NCBI GenBank assembly: GCA_963971225.1
Contig: OZ020267.1
Coordinates: 36,732,989-36,796,988, forward strand
From: Melieria omissa
Lineage: Eukaryota > Arthropoda > Insecta > Diptera > Ulidiidae
Length of the DNA stretch: 64,000 nt
Direction: 5' to 3'
Shown here: positions 11,301 to 21,752 of the stretch, piece by piece
How the letters are laid out: the number at the start of each line of letters is the position of its first letter
Numbering within the stretch: position 1 is the stretch's first letter
Program-made: the position numbers and the translations under genes
Notes under the pieces: model-generated
What the model saw: only the letters and a program-made list of their open reading frames with translations
Databases searched by the model: none
Told to the model about the DNA's origin: nothing

Positions 11301-12034
11301 TGTCTTAGTGGAGATTTATTTTCTAAAACGGACGAACAGTTGAAATTTCAAGTTTGTAGCTTCAGCGGTTTGAGCTGAACGATAATAAATCAGTCAGTCA
11401 GTCAGTCAGAAAAAAACACTTTTTTGTAAATTGATTGGAACATTAGATCAAACGTGGGTTGTAAGAAGTGTTGTGAGATAGATGTGAAAATATTTTCTCT
11501 ATAAATCTCTGCCTTTCCGCCTAGAAAGCTTGAGGCGTTTGAACACCATGAGGCGCAAAACAAAAAAATGACTTCAGTAAAAATTTCATTAAGCATGCCA
11601 AACAAATGTTAAATTCTTCTTCTTCTAAAACATTTTAGTTAGATGAAAAAATCAGCAGTAAAAACTTTACTGTTTACTGTTTTGTTTTTTGCATTTCCCT
11701 AGGCTACAACTACAACAAAAGGTGCTACAGTGTGCTTTTTCAATTTTTTTTGTTTAAGAACAAATGTTGTTTTTTTTACTGTGTCGGTGGGTTGGCATAT
11801 TCAACGTTTCACGGTTTTAAACGGCAAGAAAAAAGTTAAACACGAGTTTGTAAACTTTTTGACGGAATTTGTTTTGTTGCCTAAAATAAAAAATTTATGT
11901 ATATACTTTTTCCATACATTTGTATGGAAAGGGTAGAAAAGTTTCAGTAGCCGCCAGCGCGAAGCAAAAAATAAAAACAGAAAAAATTCTACAACACTTG
12001 AAAGTGCAGAAAAGCAAATGATTTTGTTTGTTGT
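11301..12034. other. AT-rich noncoding stretch
   Basis: Contains a short CAGT run (about 11391-11408). The frames show no domain. Nothing else can be assigned. Confidence 0.35.
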
Positions 12035-12038
12035 TTAA

Positions 12039-13470
12039 GGGGGTAACACCACTCTAGCTAGGAGGGTCTAAAAATATTACCGATTTTTTTGTTGGCTTAA
12101 ACAGTACTTCCGAGTAATAAAGACGCATATCCAGTTGTTCCTATAGTAAAAAAAATGTGAACAAGTTCAATTCTGGATTTTTCAGAGCTTGACTCGAATT
12201 TTTCTCGAAATTTTTTTTTACAAAATGGATGAAAATTTCTGTCGGGTACTTTTTGCATGTATCAATTAGAAATTTCGATAGTAGCTTCAAAATTTGTTGC
12301 TTAAAAAAAATGCATAGACATTTTTGTGGGTAAATACAAACTTTTTTGTTATAAATATTGTTACGAAAATGACCTCTCTAAGTTCGTATCTGGATTGTGC
12401 TTGAAAAATAAAACCACTTCAATTATTCTGCGCAAACGCAGTCAAAAACCAACAATCACTTTATTTACAGTTTTACACTTTGCTTGTATCTACACTTGTT
12501 ACTACTTTGCTGTCTTTTATACCTGTCTGCTTATCGCGCCGACTGTTCTCGCACATTCCAATTGGGCAATGCTCGACCATTCTCGCACAGCTCATTACCG
12601 TCGCGAACCATCCTTGCCATATCGGAATTATACCCAGTTTGCCATACTCTAAAGTGCGTGCCTAAAAGTATGCTCGTAATTCACGCATATCACAGCAACA
12701 GAGTGCCTCATCGTTACAACATGTAAACAATTTACTGAAAATATTTTGGCCAAAAATGTATATATTTTTTTAAAGTGCATTTAGAAAAAATTTCGTATTT
12801 ACTACCATATATCCAATAAAACATAGATTAACCATTCAGTTGTGTCTTTTATGTTAAAACATTTGATTACTATCGGAATTTGCGAATAACATTAAAAGTG
12901 ATGGCGATGCTTAAATGGCGACCGCCGTCGCTCAGCTGTTTAGTGTATAAACGAGTATATAGTGACAACCGACCTAGGTTCGAATCCCCGTAGTAGCCTA
13001 CACTTAAATAAAACCGATTTTTCTTTTGGCGGTAGCGATCTCAGCAAAATATGATAAATTTCCACAAAACTTCTTTGATAGAAACAGGAACTCAACAAAG
13101 TTTCATTTTTACCATCAAAAGTTAACAAGCAACAAGAATAATATCACAACATTTTTTTCTTCACGGAAATTGAATCATGCGACAAAGGGTTAAACAACTT
13201 TTTGGTTTTTTGTTTCAGGTCTAACTAATACTTTACGAGAATTCCGTTCACTTGCTTGGGTCTTAAAACAAAAAGCGATTTCATGGAGCGACGCTTTCGT
13301 CGCCATGTTTGTGTTCAATAAACTCCCTCAAAAGAAATCTCCTCAACTTTTTCTATAGTTGCAAAATAAATCGTCGAAGTTGGGCCTATTTATGTTGATA
13401 TTGTTTTGTGTCAAATCGTCAAATCGTCAAAGTTGAGCCTATTTTTGTTGTTTTTGTTTTGTGTTACCCC
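12039..13470. mobile_element. TTAA-flanked element with GGGGGTAACAC ends
   Basis: The left end is GGGGGTAACACCACTC and the right end, read inward, is GGGGTAACACAAAAC, each against TTAA (12035-12038 and 13471-13474). The element is 1432 bp, has no transposase and contains a SINE remnant at 12918-13137. Two direct copies of an AAATCGTC(G/A)AAGTTG unit lie near the right end (about 13366-13450). A G-run next to TTAA recalls the 42698-45391 transposon, so it may be a non-autonomous Kolobok or piggyBac relative. The inverted repeats are short, hence moderate confidence. Confidence 0.5.
12918..13137 (+). mobile_element. tRNA-derived SINE, diverged copy
   Basis: The head has box A-like GTCGCTCAGCTGTTTAG and box B-like GGTTCGAATCCCC. 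The body word TTTTTCTTTTGGCGG followed by CTCAGCAAAA parallels TTTTTCTTTCGGCG and CTCAGCAGGA in the SINE at 58860-59191. It is nested in the TTAA element. Confidence 0.55.
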
Positions 13471-13904
13471 TTAAGGTGCGTGCAAACACGAGCGGCAACA
13501 GTAATTTTCATAACACTGAGCATTCGCACAAATGTTGCATTTGTTGGAAACTACAGAAATTTGGCTGCTTTTATTAACAGTGCAGCGCACACAAACACAA
13601 ACACAAACAAACAAGCGAGCAAACGAACGAGAGTGCAAACGAATTTCAGTGCACGTTTCGGTAATTAAACGCGAACGCAGAATTGTTTGGTAGGCAGAGC
13701 GGAAATACGAAAAATTCGCCAATGCCAAGTTTGGCGTGTGAAATGTCGATGATGAAAAAGAGCAACAAAGGAGCAATTTGAATTTGGGCCTGTGGGCAGG
13801 AAAAGCAAAGTGGAGAAAAGACACGTAAAGAAAGTTAAACCAAACTCAAATCGGCCGACCAACCAACTGAACTAAAGTCTGCAGTTGCTGCAGTGTTATG
13901 TTGG

Positions 13905-14012
13905 CAACACATTCAAGACGGCGACAGCGACACGGCCACACAACTACAAAATGGCGTCGCATTGATCGACGCCATGTAGTCAACTACGTGATTACAATGA
14001 AAGCGGCAGCAA
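13905..14012 (+). repeat. About 105-bp direct repeat, copy 1
   Basis: Shares ACTACAAAATGG, TGTAGTCAACTAC and TGATTACAAT in order with 15647-15757, roughly 75-80 percent by eye. Function is unknown and no frame is clearly conserved. Confidence 0.65.
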
Positions 14013-14136
14013 TGTCTGCACAAACATATTTTTGACCTTCTAAACACAAATTTTAGTCGCACTTTCTTTATTAAACATTCGTCTGTATTAAACCCATAAA
14101 TTTTAACTGAAATACTAACAAATTTGCAATTTCTGC

Positions 14137-14370
14137 TTATCGAAAAAGTAAAAAAAAAGTTAAGTAAAAAAAAGCCATTAAAAATATCTGTTTTGAAGCA
14201 GTGATGCCAAGTATTTTGGCTTTGTCGTCTAGAAAAGTAGAAATAGTTAATTATCGAAAAAGTAAATAAAAAAAATTAAATTAAGTAAAGAAAAATGCCA
14301 TTAAAAAATATCTGTTTTGAAGCAGTGATGCCAACCACTTTGTTTTTTGTCTAGAAAAGTAGAAATAGTT
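14137..14370 (+). repeat. Two-copy tandem duplication, period 114 bp
   Basis: Two adjacent copies start with TTATCGAAAAAGTAAA at 14137 and 14251. Both carry TCTGTTTTGAAGCAGTGATG and TCTAGAAAAGTAGAAATAG. They differ by small indels in the A runs. Confidence 0.8.
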
Positions 14371-14870
14371 CAAGGTTAGCGATGGCGACAACTGTGGTCG
14401 GTGGTCATGTAGCAGTGCAGTTGCCAAATTAATCGTCTTCATTCGAACGTTTTGATTCCATATTTTGACACATGCAGTCATGTCGCTGCCGTCATCTATG
14501 TGTTCGGGGTATTAGGCGCGTTTCAACACTTCTAGGCAAGGTGCAACGTTGAGACAATGCGACAGAAACTGATACTCATTTAGGCCTTTGATTTCGGTGC
14601 GCTACAGTCGACAAAGATGAGAGACAAATTCGTTCGACACGCAATAAAACTAATTACAAACAAATGGCTTAATTACCGATGCCAATGTGGTCCTCTGAAT
14701 ACTTAATGGCATGGCACCCCTCCAAAGAAATTGTTTGGCAATAAACATGTGGGTAATCTAAACATGAAGTAATATTGGTTTGGTGAAAAATTAATATCGT
14801 ATTTTGTCAAAAGGTTGGGTTGAAATGTATTTAATCTGGCAACACTGTACCAATTTTGACCAATAGGCGC
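14371..14870. other. Noncoding stretch
   Basis: No ORF or repeat recognised between the tandem duplication and the decayed mariner. Confidence 0.35.
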
Positions 14871-14984
14871 TCATTGGAATGGTAACATTTCACAGAATAC
14901 TTTTTGTGAAGAAAGTGCGTCGTTCTGATCAAACGTTTAAACGTTGTCTTCTTTTGAAAATGAATGAGTCGATCGAGGAAAGTT

Positions 14985-15645
14985 GTGGTATTTTCAAGAT
15001 TTACTTTCTGAAAAGCAAGAATGCCTTGCAGGCTCGTGAAAAATGTGTGCAGTTTATGGCGACAATGCTTCAACAAAACGTTTAGCACAAAAATGGTTCA
15101 AGCAGTTTCGTTCGGAGAAATTTCGTTATCAAAGATGCATCTCGCTCTGGACGACCAATCACGGAAAAAGTCGATGAAATAGTTCAAAAGTCTATGAAAA
15201 TTCACATGCGACCATTCGTGAGATTGCTGAGAAGCTAAACATTGATCATGTTTGACTGTTTTGAACCATTTTCATTCCGCTGGATTGGTCAAGAAGCTCG
15301 ATAAGTGGGTGCCGCATGCATTGAGTGCAAAATATTTAATTGATCAAATTTCCGCATGCAATGAGCTACTGAAATAGTTCTATAACAAACAATGGTTGAA
15401 ACAATTGGTCACTGGGGATGAGAAATGGATCACGTACGACGCTACTGTCAACAACTAACGAAACTAAGCGAAGCAATTAAGAAAAAACGATCAGAATTCA
15501 CGAAATGTCGAGCTGTCTTCTTCCAGCAGGACAAAGCGAGACCATACAATTCTTTGGTCACCCGATAAAAGCTGAAGGGGCTTAGTTGGGAAGTTTTTAC
15601 CCACCCAACGTATGACTCTGTCATTGCACCTTCAGATTATGGCGC
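14985..15645 (+). pseudogene. Decayed mariner transposase
   Basis: Reading across frames shows mariner landmarks in order: ALQAREKC near 15020, LAQKWFKQFRSEKF, DASRSGRPITEKVDEI, REIAEKLNIDH, KLDKWVPHALS, then LVTGDEKWITYD with the first catalytic Asp near 15412. QQDKARPY and APSDY carry the later two aspartates near 15530 and 15630. Several stops and frameshifts break it, and the stretch expected between the first and second catalytic regions is largely missing. Terminal repeats could not be defined. It is older than the mariners at 28 and 48 kb. Confidence 0.8.
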
Positions 15646-15646
15646 G

Positions 15647-15757
15647 AACACATTGAATACAGGACAGCGAAAGGGCCATATGACTACAAAATGGTGTCAG
15701 CTTCGCTGTGTAGTCAACTACTTGATTACAATAAACGCGACAGCAACAGCACCACGA
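15647..15757 (+). repeat. About 105-bp direct repeat, copy 2
   Basis: Partner of 13905-14012. It begins just after the last recognisable mariner codons, so the two copies flank the tandem duplication and the decayed mariner. Confidence 0.65.
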
Positions 15758-15911
15758 TTTTGTGTGTCCTCCCGATTTGGGTTTTCCTTTCTTTCATTTC
15801 CATGTTTTCAGTTTTGTTTTAGCCTTTGGCTTCTCTTCCCAACACTCAACAACAACTCTCGACTCATCGCTGTCGTTGTCAATGTGTTTGGGACTTTACT
15901 CAGGCGAACTA

Positions 15912-16895
15912 TGTAAGGGAGAGGGCTGGGGTGTGAACCGGGTTTTGTTTTTCGGCTCTAACTTTTCTCAGAATAAAGATATCGAAAAATCGAAGATACC
16001 GTTGGAAAGGTGAATATATAACGCAACTTTGTTATGAAGACAGATTACCGTTTTGATTGAAATTTAACTCTCTACGTCCAATTTTCTAAGAACGTGATTT
16101 TTCGCTTTTTCAAACAAGTGGCTGGGTTGTGAACCATCTGGAAAATCCCTATTAAAGTCAGAAAATACGAAGAAAACACCCATAATTTTTAAGTACATTG
16201 AGAATTTATTTAATCAGGAAGCCTCAAGAGGTGAAAAAAAGTTATAATGACGCCTCTTAGGCCAAAACATCGCAATGAATGAAACTGCTCAATTTTTTAA
16301 ATTTTCATCCTAATCTGTGTCGGAATGTTTGCATGTGAAATACGAACGTGTTCTCGTATTGGCTCACTTCAAGTGAACACAACGAAATCGAGTTAAATGA
16401 TATAAAATGACTTTATTTTAATATATCCGTCCATATTTGACAGTGATAGAACAAATGTAGTACGAAAAACAGGTGGTTCATAACCCAGCCACCTCAGTGG
16501 TTCACAGCCCAACCACGATGCCATTTTGGAAACTTTAAAATAAACGACACTTCCAATCATAATTCGACATAAACAAATATTGCATCGTAAAATAGAATCA
16601 AAACACTAAATAAACATGTATTACACTGACCTTTTTGCAATAAGCTCAGTCACTAAGATAGCACTTTAAAAAAAAGCCAACAAGTTTTCGCAGTCGATTT
16701 TCAAACACGATGTCTTTCAAACTCGATTGCTGCCACAAGCAATATGTGTTTGTACTTCGGTGTAACCACAAAAGCAGAGTCATATCATAAGACAAAATTG
16801 ACAGTTGAAAGATTGGCGATATGTCAATTAGGGAAAGAAAAAACGGCAATGGTTCACACCCCAGCCTGGTTCACAACCCAGCCCTCTCCCTTACA
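15912..16895. mobile_element. 984-bp TA-flanked MITE with 28-bp ends
   Basis: Inverted ends begin TGTAAGGGAGAGGGCTGGG and continue to GTGAACC with one or two mismatches. TA lies on both sides (15910-15911, 16896-16897), as for Tc1/mariner-type insertions. The end motif GGCTGGGTTGTGAACC is repeated inside, near 16125 and in inverted form near 16478-16520 and 16848. No transposase frame is present. Confidence 0.75.
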
Positions 16896-16897
16896 TA

Positions 16898-18700
16898 TTG
16901 TAATTTAAACTTAGTTGTTGTTTCAATTCCCAATCTTAATTAAATTTCATTACGAAATGACAACGTCTTTGAACGTTTTTAGAAACTTTGATGGACAAAC
17001 AGACGACTATCAATACACCAGCAAATTTCATTCAAGAATATATATATCTTATTACTTTTCCATATCGGCAATGCAGCTTCTTAAACTTTTTAAGCTCCTT
17101 AACCAAAGTGGATATAACATTACAGAATTGAAAAATTAATCACTGTGAACTTCCAAATACTCCAAACAATAATCCACACTGCGTTCTTCGGGACACATCA
17201 AAGTGAATACAATGAAGGGATATCGCCATGTGACCACAGCTGCGTTAAAAGGACTTCTTCAAATAAAGTGACGCCCACACTTGCGGCTGCGACAAACTTG
17301 TGCCGATAAGTCAATCCACTTCGGTTCAGTGCCAGTGCTGCCAATCCTTTTCAGCGTCTGTTGTGCGAATTGAAAATGCTGTGCGCACAATTTAAGATGC
17401 CAATTTAAATTATTACAACAGCTTCATTTGCACTCAAGCTCAACGCGTCACTTTAAGTGTCCTCACTCCGCCCGGGCAACGCCCAGCTTTGCTGTCACGC
17501 TGCCGCTGAATGTACAATTTAATTGTGGACCACCCGCCACGCGCCATTCGCACCCACCCACACACACATACAAACACAGACGCACAACGTCGCTGCGAAA
17601 AGTTTGCAACAGCTTCTTCGTGGCTGCCGCTGCGTTTGCTTCGTCTTTCTGGAAATTTATGTAAATGAATACATTTCAACGCTCGGCACAATTTCGTTAC
17701 TGTAATGTAGAGTAGTAAATTTTGCATTTTTAATTACAATTTAAATACCGTGTGAGAAATTTTGTTGTCGTTGCCCCCTACGCGCCGCCACTTGCTGCCC
17801 GATTGCGCAGCGTGCGTTGGCTGTCGACTGTCGACTGTCGCCTGCCGTGAGTTGGCTGGCATTCTGTGGGCGTTGTTCGTGGGCCAGCAAGGCTGCAACT
17901 GACTTAAGAGGATTTTCTTCAAGCGCTTCAACTGCCGCCTCGTTGCCTACACCGTCATAACCACAAACGCTGCTGCGGTCTTTCGCATTATGCTCCGGTG
18001 TGAAGAAGCGACACGACACCGTGCGGCGCGGCGCGATGCGGTGCGGTGCGCCGCTGTTCAGCGCACTTAAGACATAATTACGGCACAGCGCGCACTGGAG
18101 TTGAAGACAGTTTTCGAATGAGCATAAAATAAATTAAAATCAATAAAACGTAAACCTTGATGCGACACTTTGCTGCAAACATTTCGTGCTTAAATTTGAA
18201 ATTTCGTTTGGAAATTTTGCAAGAATGCTGAAAAAGTTTTCTCCATTTCTCTATCACTGTCAGACAAGCATTTCGTTCCGCATTCATGTTTGCCCGAATG
18301 GTTTACTTTCAGTAACCGAATGCCACATAAATTATCATGCAAACAGCCAACCAGCCAGAAGCTACGAAACCCCAGAAATCCCGACCGCATGCAGATTGAA
18401 TTCTCGCTCAGTCAGGTCGGTTGCGCCACAATTGCAATCAGTGTTTCTTTGTCTCTCGCCTGGCAAATATTACTCGAACAAATTTGAATTGTGCATCTCT
18501 GTTGAATTGTTGAATTTGTTGGAAGCATTTAATGCAATTAACAATTCAAAAGCATTGCGCTGTCGATGACACTGTTGATTGACGCATGACATACGGTTTT
18601 CGGTTTACGGTGAATTACTTAATTTACGTCGAAATGCACTTTGAGTTCGCCATGATGGTCTAACCCATTGATAACAAATTTAATTTTAATTAAATTCTAT
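16898..18700. other. Noncoding stretch, no gene recognised
   Basis: Includes a CA-rich patch (about 17555-17585), direct GTCGACTGTCGACTGTCG words near 17822, and a GCGGCGCG-type patch near 18020-18050. Frames up to 127 aa (18186-18569) show no domain I recognise and overlap frames on the other strand. Confidence 0.4.
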
Positions 18701-18704
18701 TTTA

Positions 18705-19005
18705 ATAGAAAGGACTTTGAAATTTCAGGACATGTTTACTTCACAAAATTATTAAAAAAAATTGAGCGCAATGTAGAATAAAAATTTGGGCATCGAATGA
18801 AAGAGAAAAATCCTTAGACTCTTAAAAAATTTAATGTTTTGGTGCAAAAGGACGAAGAGGTATTGAAAATGTCACTTTTAAACTTTATCCTTGAATATCC
18901 TTGGGAATTGGCAATAGTTTTTTTTTTTTAAATATACATTTTAAGGACTTATATGTACACTAAAGCATCCTCGAATTTCATTCTTCTAATTTTATTAGTT
19001 TAAGA
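18705..19005 (+). repeat. MITE-like repeat, copy 1
   Basis: Inverted partner of 27305-27600. Left end AAAGGACTTTGAAATTTC with a roughly inverse right end in the partner (AAGGACGAATTTCAAGG). Shared inner text includes TTTTGGTGCAAAAGGACGAA and GAGGTATT. Non-coding. Confidence 0.65.
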
Positions 19006-19309
19006 TTTAAAAAATTAGTACTTTTCTCTTCTTAAAGACAAGAAGATAGCACAACGATCAACATCCAGCAACCACGCTGGCTTGACCATGTCTCCTGTAT
19101 GGACAATGAAGCTGCAGCGAAAAAGGTGTTCGATGTGATAGTTGGAGGTCGACGCCGAAGAGGGAAAGGAACAAGTTAAGAACGCACTATCATCTCATGG
19201 TGTGGCCAAGTGGAGAAGGCGAGAACGTAACCCGGTAACCGATTGTTATGTCCAGTTAAGGAAGTAAGTAATAATCGACGAGTTATGCGTGAACTTGTTT
19301 GGTATCTAC

Positions 19310-20146
19310 TAAAGAGCTGCACAAAAGTTTCTATTGGGCACACTTCACTACTGCACAGTACTCTCAAGTACTGTACTTCATTGTCGCGTTGACAGCGAAT
19401 TCAAATGCACAATAGTTCTATTCTGCAACAAAGCAAGCACTGCATCATTCGAAAACCTTTTCGCTACAGCAGCGACAGTGCTTGTGTTCTGTTGTGAAGC
19501 AAAACATCAAAACAGAAAGCTATAATGAGGTTAAGTAACGGTAAATCACAGCAAGCACACCGAGTGAACTAGAACTTCTGCTTCACACCGAGTGAAGCAG
19601 AACTTCTACTTCACACCGAGTGGAGCAAAACTTCTACTTCACACCGAGTGAAACAGAACTTCTACTTCACAACGAGTGAAACAGACTTAAATAAATATCG
19701 AAACAACATTTTTTAAACCTGCGTTTTTTTACATTAATGTTGTTGTAATGCTTGAAATGCAGCTCAGATTCCAAGGAAAATACCCAAAAAAAAAACATTA
19801 GCTACTCCGATCGTGCAAAACAAAACACCGTATGCTTGAAAGTGTTCAACTTCAGTGCTTCACTTCAGTCTTGTTTTACTTCAGTGTTGTTCTGCTTCCG
19901 TGTTGTTCCACTGCAGTATTGTTCTACTTTAGTGTTGTTCTTCTTCAAATGTTGTTCTACTTCAGTGTTGTTCTATACTTCAAGGTGCTTGAAGTTCTAT
20001 TGTCGTTTCGTACAGTATTTGTATGAATATCAAAAGGTTTCTTTACAGCAGTGCTTGTTATGAAGTGAAAGTGAAGTAGAGCGACAGTATTTGAAAGCAC
20101 AGCGATGGCTTGCAAGTCATTTTCATAGTGCTTGCGCCGCTCTTTA
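19310..20146 (+). mobile_element. hAT-like MITE with two minisatellites, copy 2
   Basis: Ends TAAAGAGCTGCAC and, inward from the right, TAAAGAGCGGCGCAAGC. A perfect 8-bp duplication GTATCTAC lies at 19302-19309 and 20147-20154. Five 28-bp CACACCGAGTG units (about 19555-19690) and about seven 16-bp TGTTGTTCTACTTCAG-type units (about 19870-19975) are present. This is the best-bounded copy. The right end and its duplication recur at 45 kb. Confidence 0.85.
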
Positions 20147-20154
20147 GTATCTAC

Positions 20155-20306
20155 CGATTAGAGCTGGGGAAACTATCGATAGATGGCCCATTCGATATTT
20201 TCGATAGTTTAAGTGAAAAATGTCGATACTATCAGATAAATCAAAAGTGGTTCATACATAAATACAAATTTAGGCAAACTTAAAATTTTTTGATCTTTTT
20301 TGATGC
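20155..20306 (+). repeat. Segment shared with 45461-45607, rich in ATCGATA words
   Basis: AACTATCGATAGATGG, CCCATTCGATATTTTCG and GTCGATACTATCAG occur here and, in inverse orientation, at 45461-45607. TATCGATA resembles the Drosophila DREF site, but repeat copies are a simpler explanation for its recurrence. Confidence 0.6.
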
Positions 20307-20310
20307 TTAA

Positions 20311-20805
20311 TTTTTTCGATCCCAAACTTGCCTGAGAGCAACTTCACCTATTTGTGGGTTTAATTTAAGTAGGAACCAACAAATTAATGTTTTTAGAAGT
20401 GAATTAAAAGCAAATTAAAACAAATTAACTGTTATCCTCAAAAGAATTTCCAATAATTTGCAGCGATATCAGGGAAAGTTTGTGTTCTAATTGAAGTCCA
20501 CGAATTGAACACGTTTGATCAAAACTCTGTTTCTTTAATAACGGTAAAATAAAATCAAAAATTGATAATTTTGTATTTTTGCATAAATATGAAATAATTT
20601 GTCTGTAATAAAAAAATATTGGTAAACAAATTTTTACTTAACTCGTTTTAAGCTAAATTTGTTCAAAGGTAAACTAGTTGTAGAACTCTAACAAAGAGGC
20701 GTGGCGACTTCAAATGTTGTGTGCACACTTCTTAAGAAAGTATTTCATGATTTAAATACCAAAAATTAATATCGCGACACAGGGTAAAATTCGGGCTCGA
20801 AAGGG
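20311..20805. mobile_element. 495-bp TTAA MITE, empty-site copy
   Basis: The right end, read inward, is CCCTTTCGAGCCCGAATTTT and the left end is the decayed TTTTTTCGATCCCAAAC, with TTAA at 20307-20310 and 20806-20809. It aligns along its length with the split copy at 41234-45456. At 20365-20368 it carries a single TTAA exactly where the 2.7-kb transposon sits in that other copy. Confidence 0.8.
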
Positions 20806-20809
20806 TTAA

Positions 20810-21127
20810 AGAGTACAACGCCCCTCTTGCAATGCTTATGTCTATTTACCTCTTTCAATACTTTTAGTTCCGAAAGTATTTCATAATACGAATTGTAGTT
20901 ATATGGGCAATGCCACGCCCCTTAACGAGTACGTCTAAGCAGAGATTTCACATCGAATCTCATTCATGTGCAACTTAAGGGTCCAAAGTTATCGGAAAGT
21001 TTTACAAAATACAAAACAATACAAAAATAGTGCCACGCCCCCTTGTTCAGCGCCCATGAGATTACAACAGCGGAACAACAAATACATTGGACGACGTTAT
21101 ATCAATGTTGTCCAAATAAACTCAACG
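20810..21127. repeat. Spaced CGTGGCAC / GTGCCACGCCCC words
   Basis: GCCACGCCCC-type words occur near 20910 and 21035 with related ones nearby, resembling the units at 40605-41110. No gene is seen. Confidence 0.35.
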
Positions 21128-21131
21128 TTAA

Positions 21132-21188
21132 CCCTTTCAGTCACAATGTCCAATATATTATAATAATATATTTTCATGTCGGAAAGGG
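21132..21188. mobile_element. 57-bp TTAA micro-MITE
   Basis: Ends CCCTTTCAGTCACAATG and, inward from the right, CCCTTTCCGACATG, with TTAA at 21128-21131 and 21189-21192. These are the same two ends as the 83-bp element at 5578-5660 in reversed orientation, with a shorter middle. Confidence 0.65.
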
Positions 21189-21192
21189 TTAA

Positions 21193-21752
21193 TATCCAGA
21201 AATCCTTTGCTGGACAAATCGCCCATGTTTTCATCAACCTTTCGACAGCTTTTGCTTATTGAAATTTTTGAAATTTTGTTTGAATTTTTGTCGAACAGCT
21301 TTTCAACTCGAGTGGTGAATTTTGGGGCTTTTTCCGAAAGATTTTTTTCGTTGGAATAGTCTTTTATTCGGTCTTTCAAACTATCATTCAATAATCTTTC
21401 GAAAGTCTTTTAACTATATTTGCAAGAATAACCCTATAAGGTTTTTTTTTTTTTTGAACATCATAGCGGAATATCTGTGGTAGCAATGCCAACAAAGAAT
21501 ATTTTGGAGACATTGCTGTCACATCACAAAAAACCAATAGCACCGATAGTGTCGAAAAACCATCGATAGTGGCGTCAAAATAAAACCATCGATATCGATA
21601 GAATCATCAATAACTGTACAGCTTTGCTAACGATACCGCATAGAGGTTTGCAAAAACATAAACCTAACCAATAAAGACGACATGATGATAGATATGACAG
21701 CAGTTTTTGCTAACCCGACTGGGGAGGTTAATGGGGTTTTGACAATACATTT
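21193..21752. other. Noncoding stretch
   Basis: A further cluster of ATCGATA words lies at about 21541-21605. The 77-aa minus-strand frame at 21158-21391 has no recognisable domain. Confidence 0.35.

Noticed and set aside
12920..12990. Possible tRNA gene
   Set aside because: Box B is good, but the arms do not fold and a diverged SINE body follows.
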